Positions 43,196 through 51,223 of a stretch of DNA of 64,000 nt are shown here, piece after piece. This stretch comes from Pseudomonas sp. S30. Lineage in GTDB: Bacteria; Pseudomonadota; Gammaproteobacteria; Pseudomonadales; Pseudomonadaceae. Each line of letters begins with the position of its first letter. The stretch's first letter is position 1. Both the position numbers and the translations under genes were made by a program. The stretch spans positions 545,299 to 609,298 of the forward strand of contig NZ_JACVTO010000001.1 of assembly GCF_016518545.1 (NCBI RefSeq). Reading direction: 5' to 3'. A model generated the notes under the pieces. It worked only from the letters and a program-made list of their open reading frames with translations. It ran no database searches and was not told where the DNA came from.

Positions 43196-44469
43196 TGGCC
43201 GACTTGTCCATCGAATTCGCCGGCATCAAGGCGCCCAATCCTTTCTGGCTGGCCTCCGCACCGCCTACCGACAAGGCCTACAATGTCGTGCGCGCCTACG
43301 AGGCCGGCTGGGGTGGCGTAGTGTGGAAAACCCTTGGCGAAGACCCTGCCGCGGTCAACGTCTCTTCGCGCTACTCCGCCCATTTCGGCGCCAACCGCCT
43401 GGTACAGGGCATCAACAACATCGAGTTGATCACCGACCGCTCGCTGGAGATCAACCTGCGTGAAATCACCCAGGTGAAAAAGGACTGGCCGGATCGCGCG
43501 CTGATCGTCTCGCTGATGGTGCCGTGCGAGGAAGAGAGCTGGAAGTTCATTCTGCCGCTGGTCGAGGCCACAGGCGCCGACGGCATCGAACTCAATTTCG
43601 GCTGCCCCCACGGCATGCCTGAGCGCGGCATGGGCGCTGCGGTCGGCCAGGTCCCGGAATACGTGGAAATGGTCACGCGTTGGTGCAAGACCTACAGCGC
43701 CCTGCCGGTGATCGTCAAACTTACCCCGAACATCACCGACATCCGCCAATCGGCCCGCGCTGCCCATCGCGGTGGCGCGGATGCCGTGTCGCTGATCAAC
43801 ACCATCAACTCGATCACCAGCGTCGACCTGGAGCGCATGGTCGCTCACCCGATCGTCGGCGACCAGAGCACCCACGGCGGCTACTGCGGCTCGGCGGTCA
43901 AGCCGATCGCCCTGAACATGGTCGCCGAGATCGCTCGCGATCCAGCGACCCATGGCCTGCCGATCTGCGGCATCGGCGGCATCGGCAACTGGCGCGACGC
44001 AGCGGAGTTCATCGCCCTGGGCAGCGGTGCCGTACAGGTGTGCACGGCCGCGATGCTGCATGGGTTTCGCATCGTCGAAGACATGTGCGATGGCCTGTCC
44101 AGGTGGATGGACCAGCAGGGCCATCGCAGCCTCGACGCCTTCCGCGGCCAGGCCGTGGCACATACCACCGACTGGAAGTACCTGGACATCAACTACAAGT
44201 CGGTAGCCCACATCGACCCGGCGGCCTGCATCGGTTGCGGACGCTGCCACATCGCCTGCGAAGACACTTCGCACCAGGCCATCGCCAGTAGCGTCCTGGC
44301 TGACGGTACCCATGCCTACAGCGTCATCGAGGAGGAATGCGTGGGCTGCAACCTGTGCCAGATCACCTGCCCCGTGGAGAACTGCATCGAAATGGTGACT
44401 CAGGACACGGGCAAGCCTTACCTGAACTGGACCCAGGACCCACGCAACCCCTACCGCGAAGCGAGTTGA
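43195..44469 (+). CDS. preA: NAD-dependent dihydropyrimidine dehydrogenase subunit PreA
   Basis: The 424-residue catalytic subunit has a DHOD-like FMN barrel (SIEFAGIKAPNPFWLASAPP, LNFGCPHGMPERGMGAAV, and VKLTPNITDIRQSARAAHRG) and a C-terminal pair of 4Fe-4S sites (CIGCGRCHIAC and CVGCNLCQITCPVENC). It reduces uracil and thymine to the dihydro forms, with electrons from PreT. The ATG overlaps the preT stop. It is the first step of the pathway that continues with hydA and hyuC. Confidence 0.95.
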   Translation: MADLSIEFAGIKAPNPFWLASAPPTDKAYNVVRAYEAGWGGVVWKTLGEDPAAVNVSSRYSAHFGANRLVQGINNIELITDRSLEINLREITQVKKDWPDRALIVSLMVPCEEESWKFILPLVEATGADGIELNFGCPHGMPERGMGAAVGQVPEYVEMVTRWCKTYSALPVIVKLTPNITDIRQSARAAHRGGADAVSLINTINSITSVDLERMVAHPIVGDQSTHGGYCGSAVKPIALNMVAEIARDPATHGLPICGIGGIGNWRDAAEFIALGSGAVQVCTAAMLHGFRIVEDMCDGLSRWMDQQGHRSLDAFRGQAVAHTTDWKYLDINYKSVAHIDPAACIGCGRCHIACEDTSHQAIASSVLADGTHAYSVIEEECVGCNLCQITCPVENCIEMVTQDTGKPYLNWTQDPRNPYREAS

Positions 44470-44508
44470 ACGAGTCGCCGGCCCCGGGGGCAGACAGCCT
44501 CTGGGGTC

Positions 44509-45129
44509 CTACGGCTCCAGCCCGATCCCACGCAATATCACCTCGGTCACCGTCTGCAACGCCCGTTCGAAGGCCAGGTCCGACAGCGCATCACCGTCAT
44601 TGAGCAGGGCGACCTGGTAGTCGAAGTCGGCGTAGTGCTGGGTCGCTGCCCAGATCATGTACAGCAGCGCCGAGGGCTCCACTGGCAGGATGCGTCCCTG
44701 CTCCACCCAACGGCGGATCTTGGCTTGCTTGAGCTGAGCCCAGGGCACCAACGAGTCTCGCAGACTGTCGCCGAGCAACGGCGCACCATGGAGGATTTCC
44801 TCGGCCCACACCTTCGAGCCCAGCGGGCGCGAGCGCGAATGACCCATCTTGGCGCGGATGTAGCTGGTCAGGACCACCCGCGGATCGTCGAAGCGCTCGA
44901 AGCACAACGCATCCTGCTTCCACACCTCTAGCAGGTCCTGCAATACCGCACGATACAGTTCGTCCTTGGTACTGAAGTAGTAGTGCAGGTTCGAGCGCGG
45001 CAACTGGGCGCGCTCGGCGATGTCGGCCATGGAGGTCACGCCATAGCCCTGCTCGGCGAACACCTGTTCGGCGGCCTGAAGAATCTTCTCGATGTTGCGC
45101 CGGCGTATCTGGATCTTGTGGTTGGCCAT
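44509..45129 (-). CDS. TetR-family regulator, RutR-like
   Basis: The 206-residue protein has an N-terminal TetR helix-turn-helix (RRNIEKILQAAEQVFAEQGY, then RAQLPRSNLHYYFSTKDELY) and a C-terminal ligand domain resembling RutR, the uracil-responsive regulator (HSRSRPLGSKVWAEEILHGA, then YMIWAATQHYADFDYQ). It sits beside preA on the opposite strand, so it is a good candidate regulator of the pyrimidine genes. The start at 45129 (MANHKIQIRRRN) gives the usual length; upstream codons are less likely. Confidence 0.88.
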   Translation of the reverse strand: MANHKIQIRRRNIEKILQAAEQVFAEQGYGVTSMADIAERAQLPRSNLHYYFSTKDELYRAVLQDLLEVWKQDALCFERFDDPRVVLTSYIRAKMGHSRSRPLGSKVWAEEILHGAPLLGDSLRDSLVPWAQLKQAKIRRWVEQGRILPVEPSALLYMIWAATQHYADFDYQVALLNDGDALSDLAFERALQTVTEVILRGIGLEP

Positions 45130-45263
45130 GGGGCGTCCGCAGCGGAATATCCGGACAAGGCTACCACGCGGGTTCGCGCGATGCGTGCTGCAGATCGAGC
45201 ACTGTGCTTCGTTCTCCAGTTGCAGCGTCACACCTTCGCCTTCGCTCTGGAAACCCCTCGCCC

Positions 45264-47303
45264 ATGCGTCACGCCCTTCCCTTTTCCTTGCTGGCCCTGT
45301 GGGTCAGCGCCGCCGCGCACGCGGTCGAGCTCGACCCCGTGCAGATCCAGGAACAGCAACGCTCTGACCTGGAAGACGCCGCCGACCGGCTGCACGAGAC
45401 GCCCGGCGCCAGCAATTTGGTGGACATGAGCCGCGTCGACCAGGGCCGGGTGGCCAGCAATCAGGATGTGCTGGCCTACCAGCCCGGGGTGTTCGCCCAA
45501 TCGGCCGGCAATGACGGCATCAAGCTGTCGATCCGCGGTTCGGGAATCAATCGCGCGCCGGGGGCGCACGGCTCCGGCGTCTACACGATGTTCGACGGTC
45601 TGCCGCTGACCGGCCCGGGCGGCACACCCTACGAACTGTTCGAGCCGCTGTGGCTGAGCCGCGCCGAGGTGCTGCGCGGCGCCAACGGCTTCGACCGAGG
45701 TGCGTTGGCCCTGGGCGGAGCCATCGACTACGTCACCCATACCGGACACGACGCCGCGCCCTTGCAGGTCCGTTACGAGACTGGCAGCCGCGGCTATGAA
45801 CGCCGACACATCAGCTCTGGCCAGGTGCTGGGCGACCTGGACTACTATGTGGCGCTGACCGACGCCCACTACGACGGCTATCAGCGCCATGCCAGCGGCA
45901 GCGCAAAAGGAATCGCCGCCAACCTGGGCTATCGCTTCAGCCCCAACCTGCAGACCCGCTTCTACCTGCGCTACCGGGAAACCGACAACGAATTGGCCGG
46001 GCGCCTGACCAAGGCGCAGATCGAGCACCATCCACGCGCGGCCAATCCTGGTTACCTGTCACGCGACGACAGCCGCCCGCAACCGGGCAGTACCTGGCTC
46101 GGCAACAAGACCACCTTCTTCCTCGACGACGACTCGCGCCTCGAAACCGGCCTGGTCTACCACGATTACCCGATGGATCTGCGCGAAGGCCCCATGCGCC
46201 TGAAGGTCGCCTACACCGACGTCAGCGCCACCCTGGACTACAAGCGCCGTGACGAATGGTTCGGCCACGAGAGCAAGACCACTGTCGGCTGGCGAACCAC
46301 CCAGCATCTGCCCAACAGCGGCGCGTCACAGTTCGTGCGCAGCGGCGACGTGTTCGGCCCGCGCACACGCGACTTCAGCTATCAGGGCTCGGACACTGTG
46401 CTGCACGTGGGCAACGATCTGCAGTTGCTGCCGGATCTGTGGCTGACCACCGGCCTGGCGATGATCTACACGCGCCGTGAAAGCGCCGTGAGCTACCCGG
46501 CCGACGGCGGCAAGGTCAGCCAGCACGACTGGGACTACGCACCGCGCCTCGGCCTGCGCTACGACCTCGATGCGCGCACCCAGGTCTACGGAAACCTCAG
46601 CCGCTCCGTGGAACCGCCCCACCCTTGGTCGCTGATCTGGAGTTCGACGGTGGCTACGCAGCCCATCGAGATGCAGAACCAGACCGCGACCACCCTGGAG
46701 CTTGGTGCCCGAGGCGAGAATGCGCTCGGACGCTGGGACCTGGCCTGGTACTACTCGCAGGTGCGCCACGAACTGCTGGCGGTAGAGCTGGTGCCCGGCC
46801 AGCCCTTCAAGGAATTCAACGCCAGCCCCACGGTGCATCAGGGTGTCGAAGCCGGCTTGGACAGCCTGCTGTGGCAATCTCCAGATGGCGGCAGGCTGTC
46901 CCTGCGCCAGGCCTATACCTTCAGCGATTTCCACTACCGCAACGACCCTCGCTTCGGCGACAGCCGCCTGCCGGGCATCCCCATGCACTACTACCAGGCT
47001 GAGCTGCGCCACGACTGGCCCAATGGATTCAACCTGGGAGTCAACACCCAGCTCGCCTCGAAAGTGCAGGTGGACTATGCCAATAGCTACCACGCCGACG
47101 CCTATGCGCTACTGGGCGCACGTCTTGGCTGGGATTCGCCCAAGCGGGACTGGCAGACCTGGCTGGAGCTGCGCAACCTCACGGGACGGCGCTACGCCGC
47201 GACGGTGACACCCGGCTATGACGACCAGGGTAGCGATGCGGCGCGCTCGACCCCGGGTGAAGGCAGGGCGGCCTATGTGGGGATCTCTTACACCTTGAAA
47301 TAA
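45264..47303 (+). CDS. TonB-dependent outer-membrane receptor
   Basis: The 679-residue precursor has a signal peptide (MRHALPFSLLALWVSAAAHA), a plug domain (about 45-165: NQDVLAYQPGVFAQSAGNDG, LSIRGSGINRAPGAHGSGVY) and a 22-stranded barrel ending AAYVGISYTLK. It moves a large substrate across the outer membrane using TonB energy. The substrate is not predictable; no siderophore or metal genes are adjacent. A possible TonB box is DPVQI near the mature N-terminus. It starts 134 bases from the divergent TetR gene. Confidence 0.92.
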   Translation: MRHALPFSLLALWVSAAAHAVELDPVQIQEQQRSDLEDAADRLHETPGASNLVDMSRVDQGRVASNQDVLAYQPGVFAQSAGNDGIKLSIRGSGINRAPGAHGSGVYTMFDGLPLTGPGGTPYELFEPLWLSRAEVLRGANGFDRGALALGGAIDYVTHTGHDAAPLQVRYETGSRGYERRHISSGQVLGDLDYYVALTDAHYDGYQRHASGSAKGIAANLGYRFSPNLQTRFYLRYRETDNELAGRLTKAQIEHHPRAANPGYLSRDDSRPQPGSTWLGNKTTFFLDDDSRLETGLVYHDYPMDLREGPMRLKVAYTDVSATLDYKRRDEWFGHESKTTVGWRTTQHLPNSGASQFVRSGDVFGPRTRDFSYQGSDTVLHVGNDLQLLPDLWLTTGLAMIYTRRESAVSYPADGGKVSQHDWDYAPRLGLRYDLDARTQVYGNLSRSVEPPHPWSLIWSSTVATQPIEMQNQTATTLELGARGENALGRWDLAWYYSQVRHELLAVELVPGQPFKEFNASPTVHQGVEAGLDSLLWQSPDGGRLSLRQAYTFSDFHYRNDPRFGDSRLPGIPMHYYQAELRHDWPNGFNLGVNTQLASKVQVDYANSYHADAYALLGARLGWDSPKRDWQTWLELRNLTGRRYAATVTPGYDDQGSDAARSTPGEGRAAYVGISYTLK

Positions 47304-47670
47304 TACATGTGGCCTCGATCTTGTTGCTTGGAGCCTTAGAGGCCAGGGAATCGGCTTCAAAAGCTGCATGAATAATTGGAGATAACCCAATTTCACCTCA
47401 TCCACCAGAAGCTCCCTACGCATCCGCCGCCCCATTACCTACCTGCACTTTCCGCTCTAGCCCAACACATTCACCTAGCTCGACTCCCATCTCCCGCGCC
47501 CACCGGCGCCTGAGGCATAAGACTCGCTGTCAAGCCGGGAAATCATAAGCGCGGGTTTCACTCTTTGGCGTCGGTGAACAAGGTCATTTGTGTGTTCACC
47601 GTGCCTGCACAAGACTGATGACGCGGGCCATCTGATCCCGCTCAAACCTTCGAGTCAAAAGGAGTTCAAC
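47304..47670. other. Intergenic leader region of the peptide operon
   Basis: This 367-base gap holds no convincing gene and is less GC-rich than its surroundings. A 9-bp inverted repeat lies at 47572-47601. The promoter of the downstream three-gene operon must be here. Confidence 0.5.
47572..47601. promoter_or_regulatory. Inverted repeat upstream of the small peptide gene
   Basis: CGGTGAACA and TGTTCACCG are exact complements separated by 12 bases, 70 bases before the peptide ATG. This could be an operator or a leader hairpin. Confidence 0.4.
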
Positions 47671-47814
47671 ATGGGTTACCTCCGTGTCTATAGCAGCAAG
47701 CTGAACGAGTTGGATAACGAGACCGTCATCGAGCAACCCGCCGATCAGGCCAGCACGCAGCAAGACGCGCTGCAATTGGCCGAATACGAGCAGGCAGAAC
47801 TGCTCCAAGACTGA
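47671..47814 (+). CDS. Candidate RiPP precursor peptide, 47 residues
   Basis: The ATG at 47671 follows AAAAGGAG by 6 bases, a strong ribosome site. The product starts MGYLRVYSSKLNELD and ends YEQAELLQD. It is acidic and glutamine-rich, with no Cys and no run of Gly. Two Ser are in the N-terminal part, with two Thr and one Ser further on. It is not recognisably like any known precursor. Its claim as a precursor rests on size, the ribosome site, the following hairpin and the YcaO and methyltransferase genes directly downstream. It could also be a small regulatory or structural peptide. Confidence 0.62.
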   Translation: MGYLRVYSSKLNELDNETVIEQPADQASTQQDALQLAEYEQAELLQD

Positions 47815-47823
47815 TCCAGCCTG

Positions 47824-47847
47824 CGGGGCGACCTTCTGGTCGCCCTG
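47824..47847 (+). terminator. Hairpin between the peptide gene and the YcaO gene
   Basis: CGGGGCGACC and GGTCGCCCTG pair over 10 bp (one G-T pair) with the loop TTCT, 10 bases after the peptide stop and 15 before the YcaO ATG. No T-run. Such hairpins commonly make precursor RNA more abundant than modifying-enzyme RNA in peptide operons; that role is inferred. Confidence 0.55.
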
Positions 47848-47861
47848 TCCGAGGACTTGCC

Positions 47862-49085
47862 ATGCACACGACACCCGTTGCAGAACGTGAATTGACCTTG
47901 GGGCACGCCCGCCAACGCATAGACAAACAACTGAGCGATCTATCGCTGAGCGTCACTGAGCGCTGGGTCGGCACTGCGGTCGGCTCGGCTGAGGTCACCC
48001 TGAGCGACGCCGTCGCCGCGGTTAGCCAGGGTTGGGGCAAAGGCTTGGAACACGAAGCGCGGGTAGGCGCGCACTACGAAGCTCTCGAACATCATTTGGA
48101 CCATTTTCATCCCCGCCGGGTGCACTTCAGTCTGGCCAGCCGTCTGGCGGATTTACCGGCGTTGCGAGATGACTTTCTGCAGCCCTGGCTGGAGGCGCAA
48201 CCTGACAAGACGCTTGCCTGTCAAAGCTATCTCGGCCTGAACGGAGATTGGCTGTTCGACTATCCACTGGCGCTGAGTAAACCCGGGCATGCCGATCAGC
48301 CCTTCACTGACGAAACATTCGACTATCGCGGCTTGCGGCGCTATAGCAGCAACGACAGCTCCGCTATCGGTGCAACATTCCATGAAGCCGTGCTGCATGC
48401 CCTGAACCAGAGCATCGAGCGCGATGCGCTGTCATTGTTCTTCCTGCGTACTTATTACTATCAGCAGCAGCCTAATCTTTCATGGGTCTGCAAGCCAGAC
48501 TCACAGACCGAATTGGGACGAATATGGCGCACAGCCGAGGAGTGCCTTGAAGGGGAGGTCAAGGTACTGGACATCAGTAGTGAGTTCATCAGTCGCTCTT
48601 ACCTGGCACTACGCGTGTCGCCCGACTCCACGCTGCACGGCGCTTTGTTTGGCGCAGGCAGTTCCCTTGATCCCTGGCATGGTGTGCGCCGCGCCGTCAC
48701 CGAATTGGTTCAAGTGCAGTTTAATGCTCGAGCACCAGGTGCCATGGACGATCTGAATCTGGCTGACTCCCTCCTGCGACCCTATCCAAGGTTGCATGCC
48801 TGCCTGCAGCTGGACATAGAGACATTGAAGCAGGTGCCTGCTCGCGATGTCGGACTGCCGCCACCTGTGGCCCGAGCTTCGGTTGCCGAGCAAGTGGATA
48901 GGCTTTGGGCAGACCTGCGCCGACATGGGCTGCAACCGGGCATCTGCGAGGTCTTTCGTGGTATGGAGGGCATCAGCCTGGTTAACGTCGTGGTCCCAGG
49001 CCTGGAGCGCTTCCATCTGGTTTGCACCGGCAACGTCGTCTGCCCTGGCCCCAGGGGACGAGCCATGGGACCTCGCCAGCCATGA
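47862..49085 (+). CDS. YcaO-fold protein with altered ATP-site residues
   Basis: The 407-residue protein carries both YcaO signatures: GKG (59-61) with EALE (73-76) in the first half, and YSSNDSSAIG (161-170) followed by HEAVLHALNQSIERDA in the second. YcaO proteins use ATP to activate a peptide amide and make azolines, thioamides or amidines. Compared with E. coli YcaO as I recall it, the position usually Asn before the EA motif is Ala171, and the Glu of ALxE is Gln183; E175, E186 and R187 remain. No C-terminal PxPxP tail is present. No ThiF/E1-like, TfuA or dehydrogenase gene is adjacent. It starts 48 bases after the peptide gene and overlaps the methyltransferase by 4 bases. Activity is uncertain. 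Confidence 0.8.
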   Translation: MHTTPVAERELTLGHARQRIDKQLSDLSLSVTERWVGTAVGSAEVTLSDAVAAVSQGWGKGLEHEARVGAHYEALEHHLDHFHPRRVHFSLASRLADLPALRDDFLQPWLEAQPDKTLACQSYLGLNGDWLFDYPLALSKPGHADQPFTDETFDYRGLRRYSSNDSSAIGATFHEAVLHALNQSIERDALSLFFLRTYYYQQQPNLSWVCKPDSQTELGRIWRTAEECLEGEVKVLDISSEFISRSYLALRVSPDSTLHGALFGAGSSLDPWHGVRRAVTELVQVQFNARAPGAMDDLNLADSLLRPYPRLHACLQLDIETLKQVPARDVGLPPPVARASVAEQVDRLWADLRRHGLQPGICEVFRGMEGISLVNVVVPGLERFHLVCTGNVVCPGPRGRAMGPRQP

Positions 49086-50023
49086 ACACCTACCCACCAC
49101 TACGCATCTCGCCTGAGAACAGTCCGATGTTGCTACAGGGTTCTCATGCAGGTCTCAAAGATGACATCCAGGAGTTGCGGCTGCCCATAGGCCCTTGCCT
49201 GAATGAGCTTTACGTATTGAGCATGCACCGGCAGGCGTATCTTGGCCGCAAGCTGGCAGACGAATCGAACTCGCTGTGGAGCCGCCTCTCCCCCGCTACG
49301 CTACTCGGCCCGCTGCATAAGACGCGCTTCTCTGAGGGCGTGATTCGCCTGCAGCACGGCACGCTCGCTCCGTCCGAAAAATCAGAGTTGTTCTTTCAGG
49401 CGACGAGTGCGTCAGGTGCGACGATACATTTTCCATTTCCGGTCATGGACTCCACCGGATCCGAGCAGATCGCGCCTCTGCCATTTTGGCAGGATACCGA
49501 GCGCTTGGCAGAGGCCCTGGATCATCAGGAGCAGCATTTTCGTCAGCATAGCCTGGCTCTGCTGAAACATCGCCTGAAACCAGGTGATGTCATCTATGAT
49601 CCAGCATGCTCCACCGGTACGTTCATCGCCCACCTGGCCAGAGGCATGCCAGCGATGCACTGCATTGGAAGCGATATCTGCCCGGCGATGATCGAGCACG
49701 CACGCAACCGCCACCCCCTCGATAATCTGCACTTCGCAGCTATGGACGCTGCCTCGTCGTGTCTGGCAGCAACAGGTTGCGACGTCTTGATTCTTCGATT
49801 CCTCAACGCCGAAGTCATGCCCCGCCAGCAAGCGATCGATCTGTTCCACCATTTGGCGAGGCTGGTGCGTCGTGGCGGGCTACTGATTCTGTTCGGGCAC
49901 ACACCGGTGCTTTTTCCCGTGGAGCTGGAAGCGCAGCGCCTCGGCTTGAGTGTGGTCGGATGCTTGGCCCAGTGTCCAGAAACTCAGGCCTTGTTCCAGT
50001 TTTTCATACTGGAACGCGCCTGA
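49082..50023 (+). CDS. SAM-dependent methyltransferase of the YcaO operon
   Basis: The 313-residue protein has a class I methyltransferase core in its C-terminal half, with motif I in VIYDPACSTGTFIAHL (171-185), the acidic SAM-binding end in IGSDICPAM, and a motif IV-like stretch in DVLILRFLNAEVMP. The N-terminal 145 residues match no domain I know and could bind the peptide. The ATGA overlap with the YcaO gene points to co-translation. The substrate is probably the modified peptide, but a small-molecule substrate is not excluded. GC content dips in this operon relative to its neighbours. Confidence 0.8.
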   Translation: MNTYPPLRISPENSPMLLQGSHAGLKDDIQELRLPIGPCLNELYVLSMHRQAYLGRKLADESNSLWSRLSPATLLGPLHKTRFSEGVIRLQHGTLAPSEKSELFFQATSASGATIHFPFPVMDSTGSEQIAPLPFWQDTERLAEALDHQEQHFRQHSLALLKHRLKPGDVIYDPACSTGTFIAHLARGMPAMHCIGSDICPAMIEHARNRHPLDNLHFAAMDAASSCLAATGCDVLILRFLNAEVMPRQQAIDLFHHLARLVRRGGLLILFGHTPVLFPVELEAQRLGLSVVGCLAQCPETQALFQFFILERA

Positions 50024-50029
50024 GCCACC

Positions 50030-51091
50030 TCAGGGCAACTGCACCTGGGGCGTGGTTTCGGTGAAGATCGTCCAACTGGCGATGAACAGCGCGGCGATCA
50101 GCGGGCCGATGACGAAACCGTTGAGCCCGAACACCGCCAGCCCGCCCAGGGTCGAGACGAGGATCAGGTAGTCGGGCATGCGCGTGTCCTTGCCGACCAG
50201 GATCGGGCGCAGCACATTGTCCACCAATCCGATCACCAAGGTACCGAAGGCGGCGAGTACGACACCTTGCCAGATGGCGCCGGTCAGCAGGAAGTACACG
50301 GCGACCGGCCCCCAAACGATACCCGCCCCCACCGCTGGCAACAGCGAAAGGAAGGCCATCAGCACCGCCCAGACCAGCGCACTGGGGATACCCAGCACCC
50401 AGAAGATGAATCCACCCAGGGCACCCTGGGTGATCGCCACCAGCAGGTTGCCCTTGACCGTTGCGCGCACCACCCGGTTGAACTTCAGTTGCAGGCGCCG
50501 CTTCTGCTGCTCCGGCAGGGGCACCGCCTGGCGCACCTTGCGCGCCAGCTCGGGCCCCTCGCGCAGGAAGAAGAACAGCAGGTAGAGCATGATGCCGAAG
50601 CTGACCAGGAAATCGAAGGTGCCCTGGCCGAAGCTGAACGCCTGACTGGCGAGGAAGCGACTGCCTTGGGTCGCCCACACGGTGATCTTCTCGCGCAAAC
50701 CGTCCAGGTTGCCGACGCCCAGCCGATCCAGCGCATTCTGCGCGAAGTGCGGCAGCATGTCCCGTCCGCGCTCTATGTAGCCGGCGATGTCCAGCTGCCC
50801 GCTCTCGATGCGCTGATACAGCGTAGCGCCCTCCTGCACCAGCAGGGCACTGATGACGATCACCGGCAGCACCGCGATCAGCAGGCAGATGGCCAGGGTA
50901 GCGCAGGCCGCCAGGTTGCGTCGACGGTTGAAGCGCATCAGCAGGTTGCGCTGAAGTGGCGCGAACAGGATGCCCAGGATCACGCCCCAGAAGATCGCGC
51001 CATAGTAAGGCAGCAGAATCCACACGAAGGCGATGGTCACCAGTGCCAGCAGTACGGCCAGTGCCCGGTTCTGTAAAGCGGTTTGGTTCAT
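50030..51091 (-). CDS. AI-2E family transporter
   Basis: The 353-residue membrane protein has about eight hydrophobic segments. Typical family blocks are FVWILLPYYGAIFWGVILGI, GALGGFIFWVLGIPSALVWA and VWGPVAVYFLLTGAIWQG, with NVLRPILVGKD at the end of the conserved part. Members are inner-membrane permeases with varied roles (autoinducer-2 export, sodium or lithium transport); the substrate is unknown. It is convergent with the methyltransferase, separated by 6 bases. Confidence 0.92.
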   Translation of the reverse strand: MNQTALQNRALAVLLALVTIAFVWILLPYYGAIFWGVILGILFAPLQRNLLMRFNRRRNLAACATLAICLLIAVLPVIVISALLVQEGATLYQRIESGQLDIAGYIERGRDMLPHFAQNALDRLGVGNLDGLREKITVWATQGSRFLASQAFSFGQGTFDFLVSFGIMLYLLFFFLREGPELARKVRQAVPLPEQQKRRLQLKFNRVVRATVKGNLLVAITQGALGGFIFWVLGIPSALVWAVLMAFLSLLPAVGAGIVWGPVAVYFLLTGAIWQGVVLAAFGTLVIGLVDNVLRPILVGKDTRMPDYLILVSTLGGLAVFGLNGFVIGPLIAALFIASWTIFTETTPQVQLP

Positions 51092-51223
51092 GGAGATTCC
51101 TCGGTTGTCCTGGACCTTAGTGCGCAGGCTCCAGACAAAAGTGCCATCAACGACGTTTGACCCAGGTCAATGCCGTCCCTACGGGCTCGCCGTAGCATGC
51201 GCGCCTTTTGCCCAGGTGCATCC

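Noticed and set aside
42598..44313. 571-codon minus-strand frame over preT/preA
   Set aside because: Antisense to the Fe-S flavoprotein pair; no domain recognised.
45264..47303. TonB receptor as part of the peptide-YcaO operon
   Set aside because: A 367-base gap and different GC content separate them, and the receptor ends well before the inverted repeat; functional linkage is not supported by the sequence.
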